Program-made: the position numbers and the translations under genes
Part shown: one piece after another, positions 45,573 through 54,708 of the stretch
Layout: the number at the start of each line of letters is the position of its first letter
Position numbering within the stretch: position 1 is the stretch's first letter
The notes under the pieces: model-generated
The model's input: the letters and a program-made list of their open reading frames with translations, nothing else
What the model was told of the DNA's origin: nothing
Databases searched by the model: none
Assembly: GCA_047973225.1 (NCBI GenBank)
Contig: JBKEBQ010000043.1
Span: 5,093-69,092 of the forward strand
Length of the DNA stretch: 64,000 nt
DNA from: JBKEBQ01 sp047973225
GTDB lineage: Bacteria; Bacillota_I; Bacilli_A; Erysipelotrichales; Erysipelotrichaceae
Direction: 5' to 3'

Positions 45573-45888
45573 AATGCATTATGAAAAAGTTAATAAGTTT
45601 ATTTTCAGCACAGTAACCTGGATTAAAAGGTCTGGGAAGGTATCGTTAAGTGTAACGCCTAAGCATCCAAGGGCTGTAAATAAGTCAGCATCATGGAATC
45701 AGTTGTATCTATATTTTCAATATCATCCATTTTATACGCAAGTACAAAACCAATCTAGACAAAGCAGCTTATATAATCAATATATTTGTCACGTGGACTT
45801 TGCTAAAGACAGAAAAGTCCCTTGGAACCTAGAACCATGGAGAAGAGATAAAGGCTATTGGGGATTTGTATTCAATAGATGCAATTAA
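45573..45888 (+). pseudogene. Remnant of a DUF2599-like secreted protein with lost signal peptide
   Basis: The open frame encodes a short domain: TWIKRSGKVSLSVTPKHPRA, SASWNQLYLYFQYHP, YICHVDFAKD, KVPWNLEPWRRDKGYW and final FNRCN. The spaced Trp, the C-H pair, the WNLEPWR block and terminal Cys-Asn look like DUF2599 proteins (recalled pattern, not searched). The well placed start is ATG 45581, 8 bases after GAAAGGGG, but it reads MKKLISLFSAQ-stop, the opening of a signal peptide. The domain lies in another frame, so an indel or deletion appears to have removed the signal core. ATG 45573 touches the RBS. Function unknown. Confidence 0.6.
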
Positions 45889-45930
45889 AAAGAATCTATA
45901 AAGAGCAATCAAAAAAAAGGAGGGAAAGTT

Positions 45931-46179
45931 ATGAAAAAAAGAACATTTGGTTTGGTTTTAATCGTCATAGCATTATTTTCTGAACATAATATTATTCGCA
46001 TTGATAACCTATCTCGGACGGTTGAGTATATGGATACAGATTATCACATGAATTCACTTCCATTCATACATCTTTTGATGATTTCATTACAAATTTTATT
46101 GATCATCACCATTGTTGAAATTGTATGTGCTATTATAAAAAAGAAAAAACAGAGTGGTAAGGAAACAGTAAGTGAGTAA
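45931..46179 (+). CDS. Small two-TM membrane protein, unknown
   Basis: 82 aa, strong RBS (AAAGGAGGGAAAGTT-ATG). TM1 about residues 4-18 (RTFGLVLIVIALFSE), a short outside loop (IIRIDNLSRTVEYMDTDYHMNS), TM2 about 44-68 (FIHLLMISLQILLIITIVEIVCAII), then a Lys-rich cytoplasmic tail KKKKQSGKETVSE. No family recognised. Placement right behind a secreted-protein remnant and inside the same pair of terminators suggests a partner such as an immunity or anchoring protein; that is inference. Confidence 0.65.
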   Translation: MKKRTFGLVLIVIALFSEHNIIRIDNLSRTVEYMDTDYHMNSLPFIHLLMISLQILLIITIVEIVCAIIKKKKQSGKETVSE

Positions 46180-46218
46180 TATAGTACACAAATGATGTGC
46201 CAAAACAATATAGAAATG

Positions 46219-46257
46219 AAACATCATCGTTATATGAAATAGCGATGATGTTTTTAA
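46219..46257 (+). terminator. Terminator after the 82-aa gene (second of a near-identical pair)
   Basis: Stem AAACATCATCG/CGATGATGTTT (46219-46229/46243-46253), then T's. The segment CGATGATGTTTTTAA(R)TTG matches the rseP terminator at 18 of 19 bases. Confidence 0.88.
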
Positions 46258-46467
46258 GTTGCTTCCATGATAGAAACGTAATTATATAGGAACGCAAAAA
46301 TTTTGCCATTATGGATGCTTTTACAGAATTGATTTATGTAAGTATGCTTAGATAAAATGAACACCTTTGTAGTTGTATTTTCATAATCTTGTATATATGT
46401 GCTTTCTTAGATTTTGGATATCATGTAGTGAAGTTGTTTTTCTATGTGCAAAAAAGAAAAATTGGTA
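46258..46467. other. Non-coding AT-rich stretch before the aminopeptidase P gene
   Basis: No gene or structured RNA recognised; TATAAT at 46468-46473 near its end is the likely -10 of the next gene. Confidence 0.5.
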
Positions 46468-46473
46468 TATAAT
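46468..46473 (+). promoter_or_regulatory. -10 box of the aminopeptidase P gene
   Basis: Perfect TATAAT 23 bases before ATG 46497; no convincing -35. Confidence 0.45.
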
Positions 46474-46496
46474 GAAGCGTAATGGAGGTATTCGTA

Positions 46497-48287
46497 ATGA
46501 TAAATGAAAGAATAAAAAAATTACAAAATGTGATGCGAGATAAAAAGATTACAATGTATTACATTCCAACTAGTGACTTTCATGGTAGTGAATATGTGGC
46601 AGAGTATTTTCAAGTACGAAAATATATGAGCGGCTTTAGTGGTTCTGCAGGGGTCATGATAATCACCCAGAAAGAAGCACATTTGTGGAGTGATGGTCGT
46701 TATTATTTGCAAGCGGAAAAGCAAACAAAGGATAATGTAGTCGTGTTTCATCGCCAAGGCGAAAAAGGAGTTGTGTCGCCTTTGGCGTTTGTACACAAGC
46801 ACTTCAAGGAAAATGATGTGCTAGCATTTGATGGAAGAGTGGTAGCAGCGCCGATCGGGAATGCTTTTAAAAAAGTTGCAGATGAGCGCAATGGAAGTAT
46901 ACGTTATGATGAAGATCTTGTAGATGCGATATGGAAGGATCGACCTGCTATATCGAAGGCACCAGTATATCGTTTTGATGATCGATATGCAGGAGAGAGT
47001 GCAATTAATAAGATTCATAGTATTCGCTCAGCCATGAAAGCGAGCGGAGGAGCACAAGCGCATTTAATTGCAAGCTTAGATGATATTGCCTATATTTTAA
47101 ATCTAAGAGGAGATGACATCAAATGTACACCCGTCTTTTTGTCTTATTTATACATTGGTGAAAAGCAAAATTATCTCTATCTTGATATCGATAAAGTGGG
47201 TGCAGATATAAAAAAATATTTAGATACGCTGGCAATCGAAGTAAAAGCATATGATGCGTTGTATGACGACATAAAGACCTTAGATGTTGAATGTTTATGG
47301 TTAGATCCAGAGCATGTAAACTATATGCTATATTCAAATGTGAAAAAGGAAATTCGCCTCATGGAAGCAGCAAATCCTAGTATTTTGATGAAAGCTGTAA
47401 AAAATCAAGTTGAAATTGAAAATGCAAGGATTGCACATGTGAAAGATGGAGTTGCGATTACAAAGTTTATGTATTGGCTAAAACAAAATGTTGGAAAGCA
47501 AGCAATGGATGAAATAAGTGTTGCAGATTATTTAGAAAATTTACGTAAGCAACAAGCAGATTTTATCGAATTGAGTTTTGATACGATTAGCGCTTATAAA
47601 GCAAATGCTGCGAACGCGCACTATAAAGCACAAGTCGACAGTAAAGCAGATATTAAAGCAGAAGGAACACTTTTGTTAGATTCTGGTGGACAATATTTAC
47701 AAGGGACAACAGACATTACAAGAACCTTTGCTTTAGGAGATATTGATGATGTTGTAAAAAAACACTTTACACTTGTTTTGGAGTCAATGATTCGTCTTGC
47801 GGATGTAACATTCTTACAAGGCGTTACTGGGATTAATTTGGATATTTTGGCACGTGCACCTTTATGGCAACATGGTATTGATTATAAGCATGGTACGGGA
47901 CATGGAATTGGCCATTTTCTTGGTGTCCATGAAGGTCCTCAAAGTATTCGCTGGCAAAGTTTAACAAATCGAAAAGAAGAAACAACCTTAGTGGAAGGAA
48001 TGATGATATCGAATGAGCCAGGAGTCTATATTGAAGGCGCATATGGCATTCGTATCGAAAACTTATTGGTTGTACAAAAAGCACAAAAAGTCGGAAATGA
48101 TCAATTCTTAAAATTTGAAACATTGACGTTGGCACCAATTGATTTAGATATGATTGATCTGCGTTATTTGAGTGAAAGTGGAAGGGCATATGTTAACACT
48201 TATCATAAAAATGTGTTTGAAAAACTACATCCGTTCTTAGATGAGAATGAAGTGCTTTGGTTAAAAGAATATACAAGAGAAATTTAG
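46497..48287 (+). CDS. Xaa-Pro aminopeptidase (M24B, long form)
   Basis: 596-aa two-metal peptidase that removes N-terminal residues before proline. Two creatinase-like N-terminal domains precede a pita-bread catalytic domain with metal ligands in LLLDSGGQYLQGTTDITRTF (Asp, Asp), GTGHGIGHFLGVHEGP (His), MMISNEPGVYIEG and GIRIENLLVV (Glu). This length matches the long AMPP-like form rather than 350-aa PepQ/PepP. Start ATG 46497 has GGAGG 8 bases upstream; the ATG at 46482 overlaps that RBS. Next to another peptidase gene, 12 bases away. Confidence 0.95.
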   Translation: MINERIKKLQNVMRDKKITMYYIPTSDFHGSEYVAEYFQVRKYMSGFSGSAGVMIITQKEAHLWSDGRYYLQAEKQTKDNVVVFHRQGEKGVVSPLAFVHKHFKENDVLAFDGRVVAAPIGNAFKKVADERNGSIRYDEDLVDAIWKDRPAISKAPVYRFDDRYAGESAINKIHSIRSAMKASGGAQAHLIASLDDIAYILNLRGDDIKCTPVFLSYLYIGEKQNYLYLDIDKVGADIKKYLDTLAIEVKAYDALYDDIKTLDVECLWLDPEHVNYMLYSNVKKEIRLMEAANPSILMKAVKNQVEIENARIAHVKDGVAITKFMYWLKQNVGKQAMDEISVADYLENLRKQQADFIELSFDTISAYKANAANAHYKAQVDSKADIKAEGTLLLDSGGQYLQGTTDITRTFALGDIDDVVKKHFTLVLESMIRLADVTFLQGVTGINLDILARAPLWQHGIDYKHGTGHGIGHFLGVHEGPQSIRWQSLTNRKEETTLVEGMMISNEPGVYIEGAYGIRIENLLVVQKAQKVGNDQFLKFETLTLAPIDLDMIDLRYLSESGRAYVNTYHKNVFEKLHPFLDENEVLWLKEYTREI

Positions 48288-48299
48288 AAGGAGATTACG

Positions 48300-49676
48300 A
48301 TGTACGCAAAAAACGCTTGGAATAAGTATAATGATAAAGAAAAGAAAAAAGTTTTTGAATTAAATGAAAATTATCGTCAGTTTCTATCTAACTGTAAAAC
48401 TGAAAGAGAATGTGTAAGTGAAGCGATTAAAGTTGCAAAGAAAAAAGGTTTCAACAATCTTTATGATGCGATTGTAAATAAACAAAAAATTAAAACAGGC
48501 GATAAGTTTTATGCTGAAAATCGCGAAAAAAATGTATTGTTGTTTGTTGTTGGAAAACAGCCTTTAGATGAAGGTATGCGCATTTTAGGTGCACACATTG
48601 ATTCACCAAGACTTGATGTGAAACAAAATCCATTATATGAAAATAGTGAATTGGCATTATTGGATACACATTATTATGGAGGAATTAAAAACTATCAGTG
48701 GGTAACGCTGCCCTTAGCTATTCATGGTGTTGTGTGCAAAAAAGATGGAAGTAAGCAAGCAATCGTGATTGGTGAAAAAGCAAGTGATCCGGTTATGGGG
48801 ATTAGCGATTTATTGATTCATTTATCAAAAGACCAACTACAAAAAAAGGCAAATGATGTTGTCGAAGGCGAAAATTTAGATGTATTGGTGGGCAGCATCC
48901 CACTAAAAGATGTTGAAAAAGATGCTGTGAAAACGGCTGTTTTGCAGTATTTAAAAGATACGTATAAAATGGAAGAAGAGGATTTTTTAAGTGCAGAATT
49001 GGAAGTTGTACCAGCTGGAGAAGCACGTGACTTTGGACTTGATCGCTCGATGCTAACAGGATATGGGCATGATGATCGTGTTTGTGCATATACAAGCTTA
49101 CAAGCAATTTTAGATATTGATGAATGTGCATATACGAGTGTGTGTGCACTTGTTGATAAAGAAGAAGTAGGTAGTATTGGTGCAACGGGGGCACAATCAA
49201 AATTTTTTGAAAATTGCGTGGCTGAGTTATGTGCATTACAAGACATACCTACCGATTTGGGACTGCGTCGTGCCTTAACCAATTCCAAAATGCTATCAAG
49301 TGATGTTAGTGCAGCTTTTGATCCGCTTTATGCCAATGTAAATGAAATAAAGAATACAGCATATTTTGGAAAAGGAATTGTTTTTAATAAATACACGGGT
49401 GCTGGAGGGAAAAGTGGTTGTAATGATGCTAGCCCTGAATTTATTGCCGAACTTAGAAGGATGATGGATGATGCAAATATCCATTATCAAAGTGCGGAGC
49501 TAGGAAAAGTAGATCAAGGTGGAGGGGGAACGATTGCCTATATCTTAGGGAATTTAAATATGGATGTTATCGATGCTGGAGTACCTGTGTTGAATATGCA
49601 TTCTCCTTGGGAAGTTGTTTCTAAAGCGGATGTTTACGAAGCGTATCAAGCTTATAAAGTATTTCTTAAATCATAA
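48300..49676 (+). CDS. M18 family aminopeptidase
   Basis: 458-aa tetrahedral-type zinc aminopeptidase. Metal and catalytic residues: LGAHIDSPRLD (His, Asp), YGHDDRVCAYTSL (Asp), VDKEEVGSIGATG (Glu-Glu), SSDVSAAFDP (Asp), and NMHSPWEVVSKADV (His). Acts on acidic N-terminal residues in M18 enzymes studied so far. AGAAGGAGAT before ATG. Ends at a terminator shared with the convergent gene. Confidence 0.95.
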   Translation: MYAKNAWNKYNDKEKKKVFELNENYRQFLSNCKTERECVSEAIKVAKKKGFNNLYDAIVNKQKIKTGDKFYAENREKNVLLFVVGKQPLDEGMRILGAHIDSPRLDVKQNPLYENSELALLDTHYYGGIKNYQWVTLPLAIHGVVCKKDGSKQAIVIGEKASDPVMGISDLLIHLSKDQLQKKANDVVEGENLDVLVGSIPLKDVEKDAVKTAVLQYLKDTYKMEEEDFLSAELEVVPAGEARDFGLDRSMLTGYGHDDRVCAYTSLQAILDIDECAYTSVCALVDKEEVGSIGATGAQSKFFENCVAELCALQDIPTDLGLRRALTNSKMLSSDVSAAFDPLYANVNEIKNTAYFGKGIVFNKYTGAGGKSGCNDASPEFIAELRRMMDDANIHYQSAELGKVDQGGGGTIAYILGNLNMDVIDAGVPVLNMHSPWEVVSKADVYEAYQAYKVFLKS

Positions 49677-49679
49677 ATA

Positions 49680-49707
49680 AAAAAGTCAGTTATCAAACTG
49701 ACTTTTT
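49680..49707. terminator. Bidirectional terminator between M18 peptidase and hemolysin III gene
   Basis: Stem AAAAAGTCAGT/ACTGACTTTTT, loop TATCAA, A's left and T's right. Its right arm reaches the stop codon of the minus-strand gene. Confidence 0.9.
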
Positions 49708-50356
49708 ACATGAGAAATACAATCGCGATGTAATGGCAAATAAGTGCGGCGTTAATGAATAAGTGCCAAATGGCATGTGCGAATTTAAACCGTTTCGTAT
49801 AGAAATAAGCGCCAACAGAGTACAAGATACCACCCAAAGCAAGAAAGAAGAGAAAAGGAATGGTAGCATTTTTTAAGAGTGATGGAATAAATAAAACGAC
49901 AGTCCATCCCATGATTAGATAAATGGTTAACGATAATTTTGGTAAACTCTTTGTTGATAAACATTTATAAAGAATGCCAATAAGCACCATACTCCATTGG
50001 ATAACGCAAATGATAATTCCAGTCATTCCCCCAATGAGGCAAATTGCGATAGGTGTATAACTTCCAGCAATAGCAACATAGATAAAAATATGATCAAGAA
50101 TTCGAAAAATAATTTTTTGATTACTACGAATGGCCATTGCATGATACAGGGTGGAAGATAAGAGCATTAAAAAAATAGATAGGGTAAAGACGCTAATTCC
50201 GAAACTACGAAGAAAGCCACCTTGTATATAAGCAAAAACGGCACTTGCAGGGATTAACAATAACATAATAGAGGCCATTACTCCGTGGGATACGCTATTA
50301 AAAACTTCTTCGGCAAAAGTTAAAGGAAAAAAATCTTTCATTTTATGTTTATTCAT
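49706..50356 (-). CDS. Hemolysin III family protein (PAQR-type membrane protein)
   Basis: 216 aa with seven predicted TM segments and the conserved acidic/His metal-site residues in EEVFNSVSHG, SSTLYHAM, RILDHIFIYVAIAGSYTPI and HAIWHLFIN. Homologues: B. cereus hemolysin III and YqfA/PAQR receptors; function in vivo is unclear. Start taken at the ATG ending at 50354 (GGAGG upstream), not the longer frame. A lone minus-strand gene between M18 peptidase and smc. Confidence 0.9.
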   Translation of the reverse strand: MNKHKMKDFFPLTFAEEVFNSVSHGVMASIMLLLIPASAVFAYIQGGFLRSFGISVFTLSIFLMLLSSTLYHAMAIRSNQKIIFRILDHIFIYVAIAGSYTPIAICLIGGMTGIIICVIQWSMVLIGILYKCLSTKSLPKLSLTIYLIMGWTVVLFIPSLLKNATIPFLFFLALGGILYSVGAYFYTKRFKFAHAIWHLFINAALICHYIAIVFLM

Positions 50357-50440
50357 AAATCCTCCAAAATTGTAATATTTTATTATTGTATGCTTTTTTA
50401 CGAGAATGGTCAACTTTTTTGGTTCAAGTAAAGAGATTTA

Positions 50441-50449
50441 TGATATAAT
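50441..50449 (+). promoter_or_regulatory. smc extended -10 promoter
   Basis: TGATATAAT with TATAAT at 50444-50449; -35 weak. 26 bases from the smc start. Confidence 0.55.
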
Positions 50450-50475
50450 ATATAACGATGTATTTGGAGGTTTTT

Positions 50476-53412
50476 ATGTTTCTTAAACGGATAGAATTAC
50501 AAGGTTTCAAATCGTTTGCAGATAAAACAATCATTAATTTTGAAAATGAAGTTACAGGAATTGTAGGACCAAATGGATGTGGAAAAAGTAATGTAAATGA
50601 TGCGATTCGTTGGGTGCTTGGTGAACAAAGTGCAAAATCACTCCGTGGATCGAGTATGAGCGACATTATTTTTTCTGGTTCCCAAGGTCGTAAAGCTGTA
50701 AATTTAGCTGAGGTGACGCTCATTTTTGATAATGCAAGACGCAATTTTGATGTCGCGTTTGAAGAGGTGTCGATTACTAGACGCTTGTTTCGTAGTACGG
50801 GAGAAGCAGAATATTTCATAAACAATACACCTTGTCGCTTAAAAGATGTTACCAATATGGTGATGGATAGCGGTTTAGGAAAAGATTCCTTATCGGTTAT
50901 TTCACAAGGGAATATTCAAAGTTTTGTGGATTCAAAGCCGGAAGACAGACGTGCATTATTTGAAGAAGCCGCAGGTGTTGCAAAATACAAGAAACGCAAA
51001 AATGAATCATTAAATAAACTGCATCGAACACAAGAAAATTTATTACGTATCGAAGATATTGTCGAAGAATTGCAAATGCGTGTAAATCCATTGAAACGAC
51101 AAGCAAAAAAAGCAGAGACATTTTTAGAAAAAAAACAACAGTTAGAAGTGATTGAAATTAGTGTTATTGTTGATGAGGTACAAACGTATAACGCTAGCAT
51201 AGATGACTTGAAAAATAAAATATTTGAAAATGAATCACAACGTGCGATTGCTGATACGACGATTCAAGTTGAAGAACAAAAAAATCAAAATGATCGAAAA
51301 GAGATGTCATCATTGGACAGTGAAGTACATAAACTACAAAGTGATTTTATGAATGTTGTAAATGAAATTTCATCATTGGACGCGCGTAAAACAGAACTTG
51401 ATGAGCGTCGTAAGTATGCACTTGAAAAGGCTTCTAAAAAAGAGCGCATTAAAGAATTGAAAATCATGGTAGATGAGGCAAAATATGAATTGGATAATCG
51501 CGAAGAACGCTTACAGAGTCTACAAGCGGATGAGGCACTGATTGATCAAGAATTAGAGAAAAAACAGAATACTTTTTTAGAAGTGTCCCAAAATGTGAAT
51601 GCAACAACGATGTTCATAAATAAATTGCACAATCGAAAATCGGTATTAGATGATATCAGTAAATCACCATTCACACATCAGCAAGGTGTGAAAACAATAA
51701 TGGATGCCAAAGATAGTTTATATGGTATTCATGGGGTTGTATCACAATTGTTGACGCCACTTGAAACTTATGAAGATGCAATTTCATCATCGCTTGGTGC
51801 GGCAATGTATCATATTGTGAGTGAAGATGATGATTGTGCGCGAAATGCTATTAGTTTTTTAAAGAAAAACAAAAGTGGTAGAGCTACTTTTTTACCAATA
51901 AGTGTATTAAAAAAACGCTTTGTTCAACAAAGTGATTTGATTATTGCACAAAATGCAAGTGGCTTTTTAGGGTGTGCGAATGATTTTGTAAGCTATGAGG
52001 AAGCTTATGAAGTTGTTGCGACATCATTGCTTGGGAATGTTTTGGTTTGTGAAAAATTAATACAAGCAAATGAGCTTTCTAAGTTGTTGCATTATAAATA
52101 TAAAATCATTACATTAGATGGTGAGATTGTGCACAAAGGTGGAAGTATGACAGGTGGTAAGGTTTCCAACGACAATTCACCACTTACCATTAGCAAGGAA
52201 TTGCGTCAAATAGAGGCTAATTTGGCGAAACAAGAATTAACTTGTGAAGAATTGGTGGCAAAACAAAACAATTTACAAAATAAATTAAATGATTTAAAAG
52301 AAGCAAAACAACAAGCACGAATTAGTTTAGCATCGCTTGATACAGTTGTTGGTGTGAAACGGAATAAATATGAGAAATTACGTGATGAATATAATGAACT
52401 AAATCCAGAAGATTTTCATGAAGAAGAAAGCGTACAAGATGAATTGGTTGTGCAATTATCAAATGCGCATTCTAAAAGAGATGATGTTGAAAATACACTA
52501 AAAAATAAACGTGATCGCCGTTTTCAATTGGGAAAAGAAGTTGAAAAAAGAGAAGCTAAGATCAGAGACATTCGTCGTGATTTAGGGATTCTTCAAAATG
52601 TTGAGCGTGAACAAGAAGTGTCACTGGCTAAAAATGAAACCAATTTGGAAAATATATTACAAAGATTATCCAGCATTTATGAAATGACATATGAACATGC
52701 CATTACTTTAAAGCAAGAACAAAGTGATGTTGAAAAAGCACGTGAAGATGTACTTTGTTTGCGTCAAGAAATTGCGAAACTTGGGAATGTAAATTTGGAC
52801 GCGCCTGCAGAATATTTGGAAGTACGTGAACGTTATGAAATGTTGTGTAAAAATAGAGATGAACTACTTGCAGCAAAGGAAAAAATATTGCATGCAATTG
52901 ACGAAATGGATGAAGTCATGATACAACAATTTTCATCGATGTTTCAACTGATCAATCAAGAACTTCAACAAACCTTTAGAGCATTGTTTGGTGGAGGAAA
53001 AGCACACCTTTATTTATTAGATCCACATGATGTATTAAATAGTGGAATTGAAATTGAAGTACATCCGCCAGGAAAAAACATTGATAATATGCGCAAACTA
53101 TCTGGTGGCGAGAAGGCCTTGTTGGCGATGAGTGTGTTGTTTGCGATCTTACAAGCTAGAACGATTCCACTTTGTATTTTTGATGAAGTAGAAGCGGCTT
53201 TAGATCAAGCAAATGTGGAACGGTTTGCACGCTATGTTTCTAATTTTAAAGGCAATTCACAATTTATTATTGTTACCCATCGACCAGGAACCATGGCGCA
53301 ATGTGAAGAATTATTTGGTGTTACTATGCAACAAGATGGAGTTTCTAAATTATTGAAGGTGAAACTAAACGATGCCATTGAGTTTGTACCTGAAAGAGAG
53401 GCAATGGGATAA
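50476..53412 (+). CDS. smc: Chromosome segregation protein SMC, short-armed
   Basis: Condensin ATPase that extrudes DNA loops. 978 aa, against about 1186 in B. subtilis. N-terminal head with Walker A GPNGCGKSN (about 31) and VISQGNIQ; first coiled coil about 170-400; hinge about 400-570 (GVKTIMDAKDSLYGIHGVV...GGSMTGGKVSNDN); second coil about 575-810; C-terminal head with LSGGEKALLAMS (about 874) and IFDEVEAALD (about 898). Both arms are shorter by similar amounts, so the coil should still close. ATG 50476 follows TTTGGAGG. Confidence 0.97.
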   Translation: MFLKRIELQGFKSFADKTIINFENEVTGIVGPNGCGKSNVNDAIRWVLGEQSAKSLRGSSMSDIIFSGSQGRKAVNLAEVTLIFDNARRNFDVAFEEVSITRRLFRSTGEAEYFINNTPCRLKDVTNMVMDSGLGKDSLSVISQGNIQSFVDSKPEDRRALFEEAAGVAKYKKRKNESLNKLHRTQENLLRIEDIVEELQMRVNPLKRQAKKAETFLEKKQQLEVIEISVIVDEVQTYNASIDDLKNKIFENESQRAIADTTIQVEEQKNQNDRKEMSSLDSEVHKLQSDFMNVVNEISSLDARKTELDERRKYALEKASKKERIKELKIMVDEAKYELDNREERLQSLQADEALIDQELEKKQNTFLEVSQNVNATTMFINKLHNRKSVLDDISKSPFTHQQGVKTIMDAKDSLYGIHGVVSQLLTPLETYEDAISSSLGAAMYHIVSEDDDCARNAISFLKKNKSGRATFLPISVLKKRFVQQSDLIIAQNASGFLGCANDFVSYEEAYEVVATSLLGNVLVCEKLIQANELSKLLHYKYKIITLDGEIVHKGGSMTGGKVSNDNSPLTISKELRQIEANLAKQELTCEELVAKQNNLQNKLNDLKEAKQQARISLASLDTVVGVKRNKYEKLRDEYNELNPEDFHEEESVQDELVVQLSNAHSKRDDVENTLKNKRDRRFQLGKEVEKREAKIRDIRRDLGILQNVEREQEVSLAKNETNLENILQRLSSIYEMTYEHAITLKQEQSDVEKAREDVLCLRQEIAKLGNVNLDAPAEYLEVRERYEMLCKNRDELLAAKEKILHAIDEMDEVMIQQFSSMFQLINQELQQTFRALFGGGKAHLYLLDPHDVLNSGIEIEVHPPGKNIDNMRKLSGGEKALLAMSVLFAILQARTIPLCIFDEVEAALDQANVERFARYVSNFKGNSQFIIVTHRPGTMAQCEELFGVTMQQDGVSKLLKVKLNDAIEFVPEREAMG

Positions 53413-54395
53413 TGAGTTTTTTAAAAAAATTAAAAGATACGTTTTCAAATAAGCAAGATAGTGATTATTACCTAAGTGGATTATCAAAGTCACGCACTAG
53501 TTTTGCTTCAAAATTAAAACGTTTGGGGACAGGATTTCATAAAGTTGATGAAGCCTTTTTAGAAGAGTTGATGATTGTATTGTTAGAGGCTGATTTGGGA
53601 ATTCACACCGCTGAAAAAATTATTTTTGCAGTCGAACAAAAAGCGCTTGCACAAAAGGTTAATTCAATGGAGGATATCAACGATATTTTATTTGAAGAAA
53701 TGCAACGGCTCTATAAACAAAACGATGCTCTTGATAAAGATTTTACATATAATCCCAATGGAGCAACAGTGATTTTAATGGTCGGCGTCAATGGGAGTGG
53801 GAAAACAACAACTTCAGCAAAACTTGCTCATCATTTCAAAAAGGAAGAACACAAAGTGCTTTTGGTTGCTGCTGATACCTTTCGTGCCGGCGCGGTTGAT
53901 CAATTGAAACGTTGGGCGGAGCGAATTGGTGTGAAGTGTATTAGCGGGGAAGCAAATGCTGATCCAGCAAGTGTTCTTGTTGATGCTTGCCGACACGCCA
54001 AAGAAAATGAATATGATATTGTGATTGCTGATACAGCAGGGCGCTTACAAAACAAGGTAAACTTAATGCGGGAATTGGAAAAAATGCATAAGGTAATTGC
54101 TCGTGAAATTGAGAGGCAACCGAGCGAGGTATGGCTTGTTATTGATGCTACAACAGGTCAAAATGGTATTTCACAGGCGCGTGAATTTGTTGGGGCAACC
54201 AATGTATCGGGAATTATTTTGACCAAACTTGATGGAAGTGCCAAGGGGGGAATTGTCATTGCGATTCGAGATTTATTGGGACTTCCAGTGAGATATGTTG
54301 GCTTGGGAGAACAAATTGAAGATTTGCGAGTGTTTGATATTGATACCTTCATTTATGGGTTATACGATGGTGAAAACAATGCGTCTAGCTCATGA
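53412..54395 (+). CDS. ftsY: Signal recognition particle receptor FtsY
   Basis: 327-aa SRP GTPase: N domain, G1 GVNGSGKTTTSAKLA, VLLVAADTFRAGAVDQL, IADTAGRLQNKVNLM, TKLDGSAKGG. The acidic A domain is nearly absent, so membrane contact relies on the short basic N-terminal helix (MSFLKKLKDTFSNK). Joined to smc by a TAATG junction and to ylxM by an overlap. Confidence 0.98.
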   Translation: MSFLKKLKDTFSNKQDSDYYLSGLSKSRTSFASKLKRLGTGFHKVDEAFLEELMIVLLEADLGIHTAEKIIFAVEQKALAQKVNSMEDINDILFEEMQRLYKQNDALDKDFTYNPNGATVILMVGVNGSGKTTTSAKLAHHFKKEEHKVLLVAADTFRAGAVDQLKRWAERIGVKCISGEANADPASVLVDACRHAKENEYDIVIADTAGRLQNKVNLMRELEKMHKVIAREIERQPSEVWLVIDATTGQNGISQAREFVGATNVSGIILTKLDGSAKGGIVIAIRDLLGLPVRYVGLGEQIEDLRVFDIDTFIYGLYDGENNASSS

Positions 54396-54708
54396 CGAAA
54401 TAAACACCCATTTGGATTTTTATGAAAAGCTATTGACACAAAAACAGCAGGCAATTATGAATGCCTATTATCGTGAAGATTATTCTTTAGCTGAAATTGC
54501 GGAAAATGTAGGTGTTACAAGAAGTGCTGTTTCCGATATTATTCAACGTGTTATAAAAATACTTCTTCATTATGAAGAGGTATTACAATTGGTTTGTAAA
54601 TATCGAATACGCAATCAATGTTACAAGATTCTTGCGCAATCGCAGGATGATATGATACAACAAGTGTATAAACAATTAAAAGAAAGTGAGAGTGAACATT
54701 ATGAGTAA
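54379..54708 (+). CDS. ylxM: SRP-associated helix-turn-helix protein YlxM
   Basis: 109 aa, sigma-like HTH: LDFYEKLLTQKQQAIMNAYYREDYSLAEIAENVGVTRSAVSDIIQRV. YlxM stimulates SRP GTPase activity in streptococci and usually sits before ffh. Here it overlaps the end of ftsY by 17 bases and the start of ackA by 8. ATG 54379 gives the family-like N-terminal length; ATG 54367 is also possible. Confidence 0.88.
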   Translation: MRLAHDEINTHLDFYEKLLTQKQQAIMNAYYREDYSLAEIAENVGVTRSAVSDIIQRVIKILLHYEEVLQLVCKYRIRNQCYKILAQSQDDMIQQVYKQLKESESEHYE

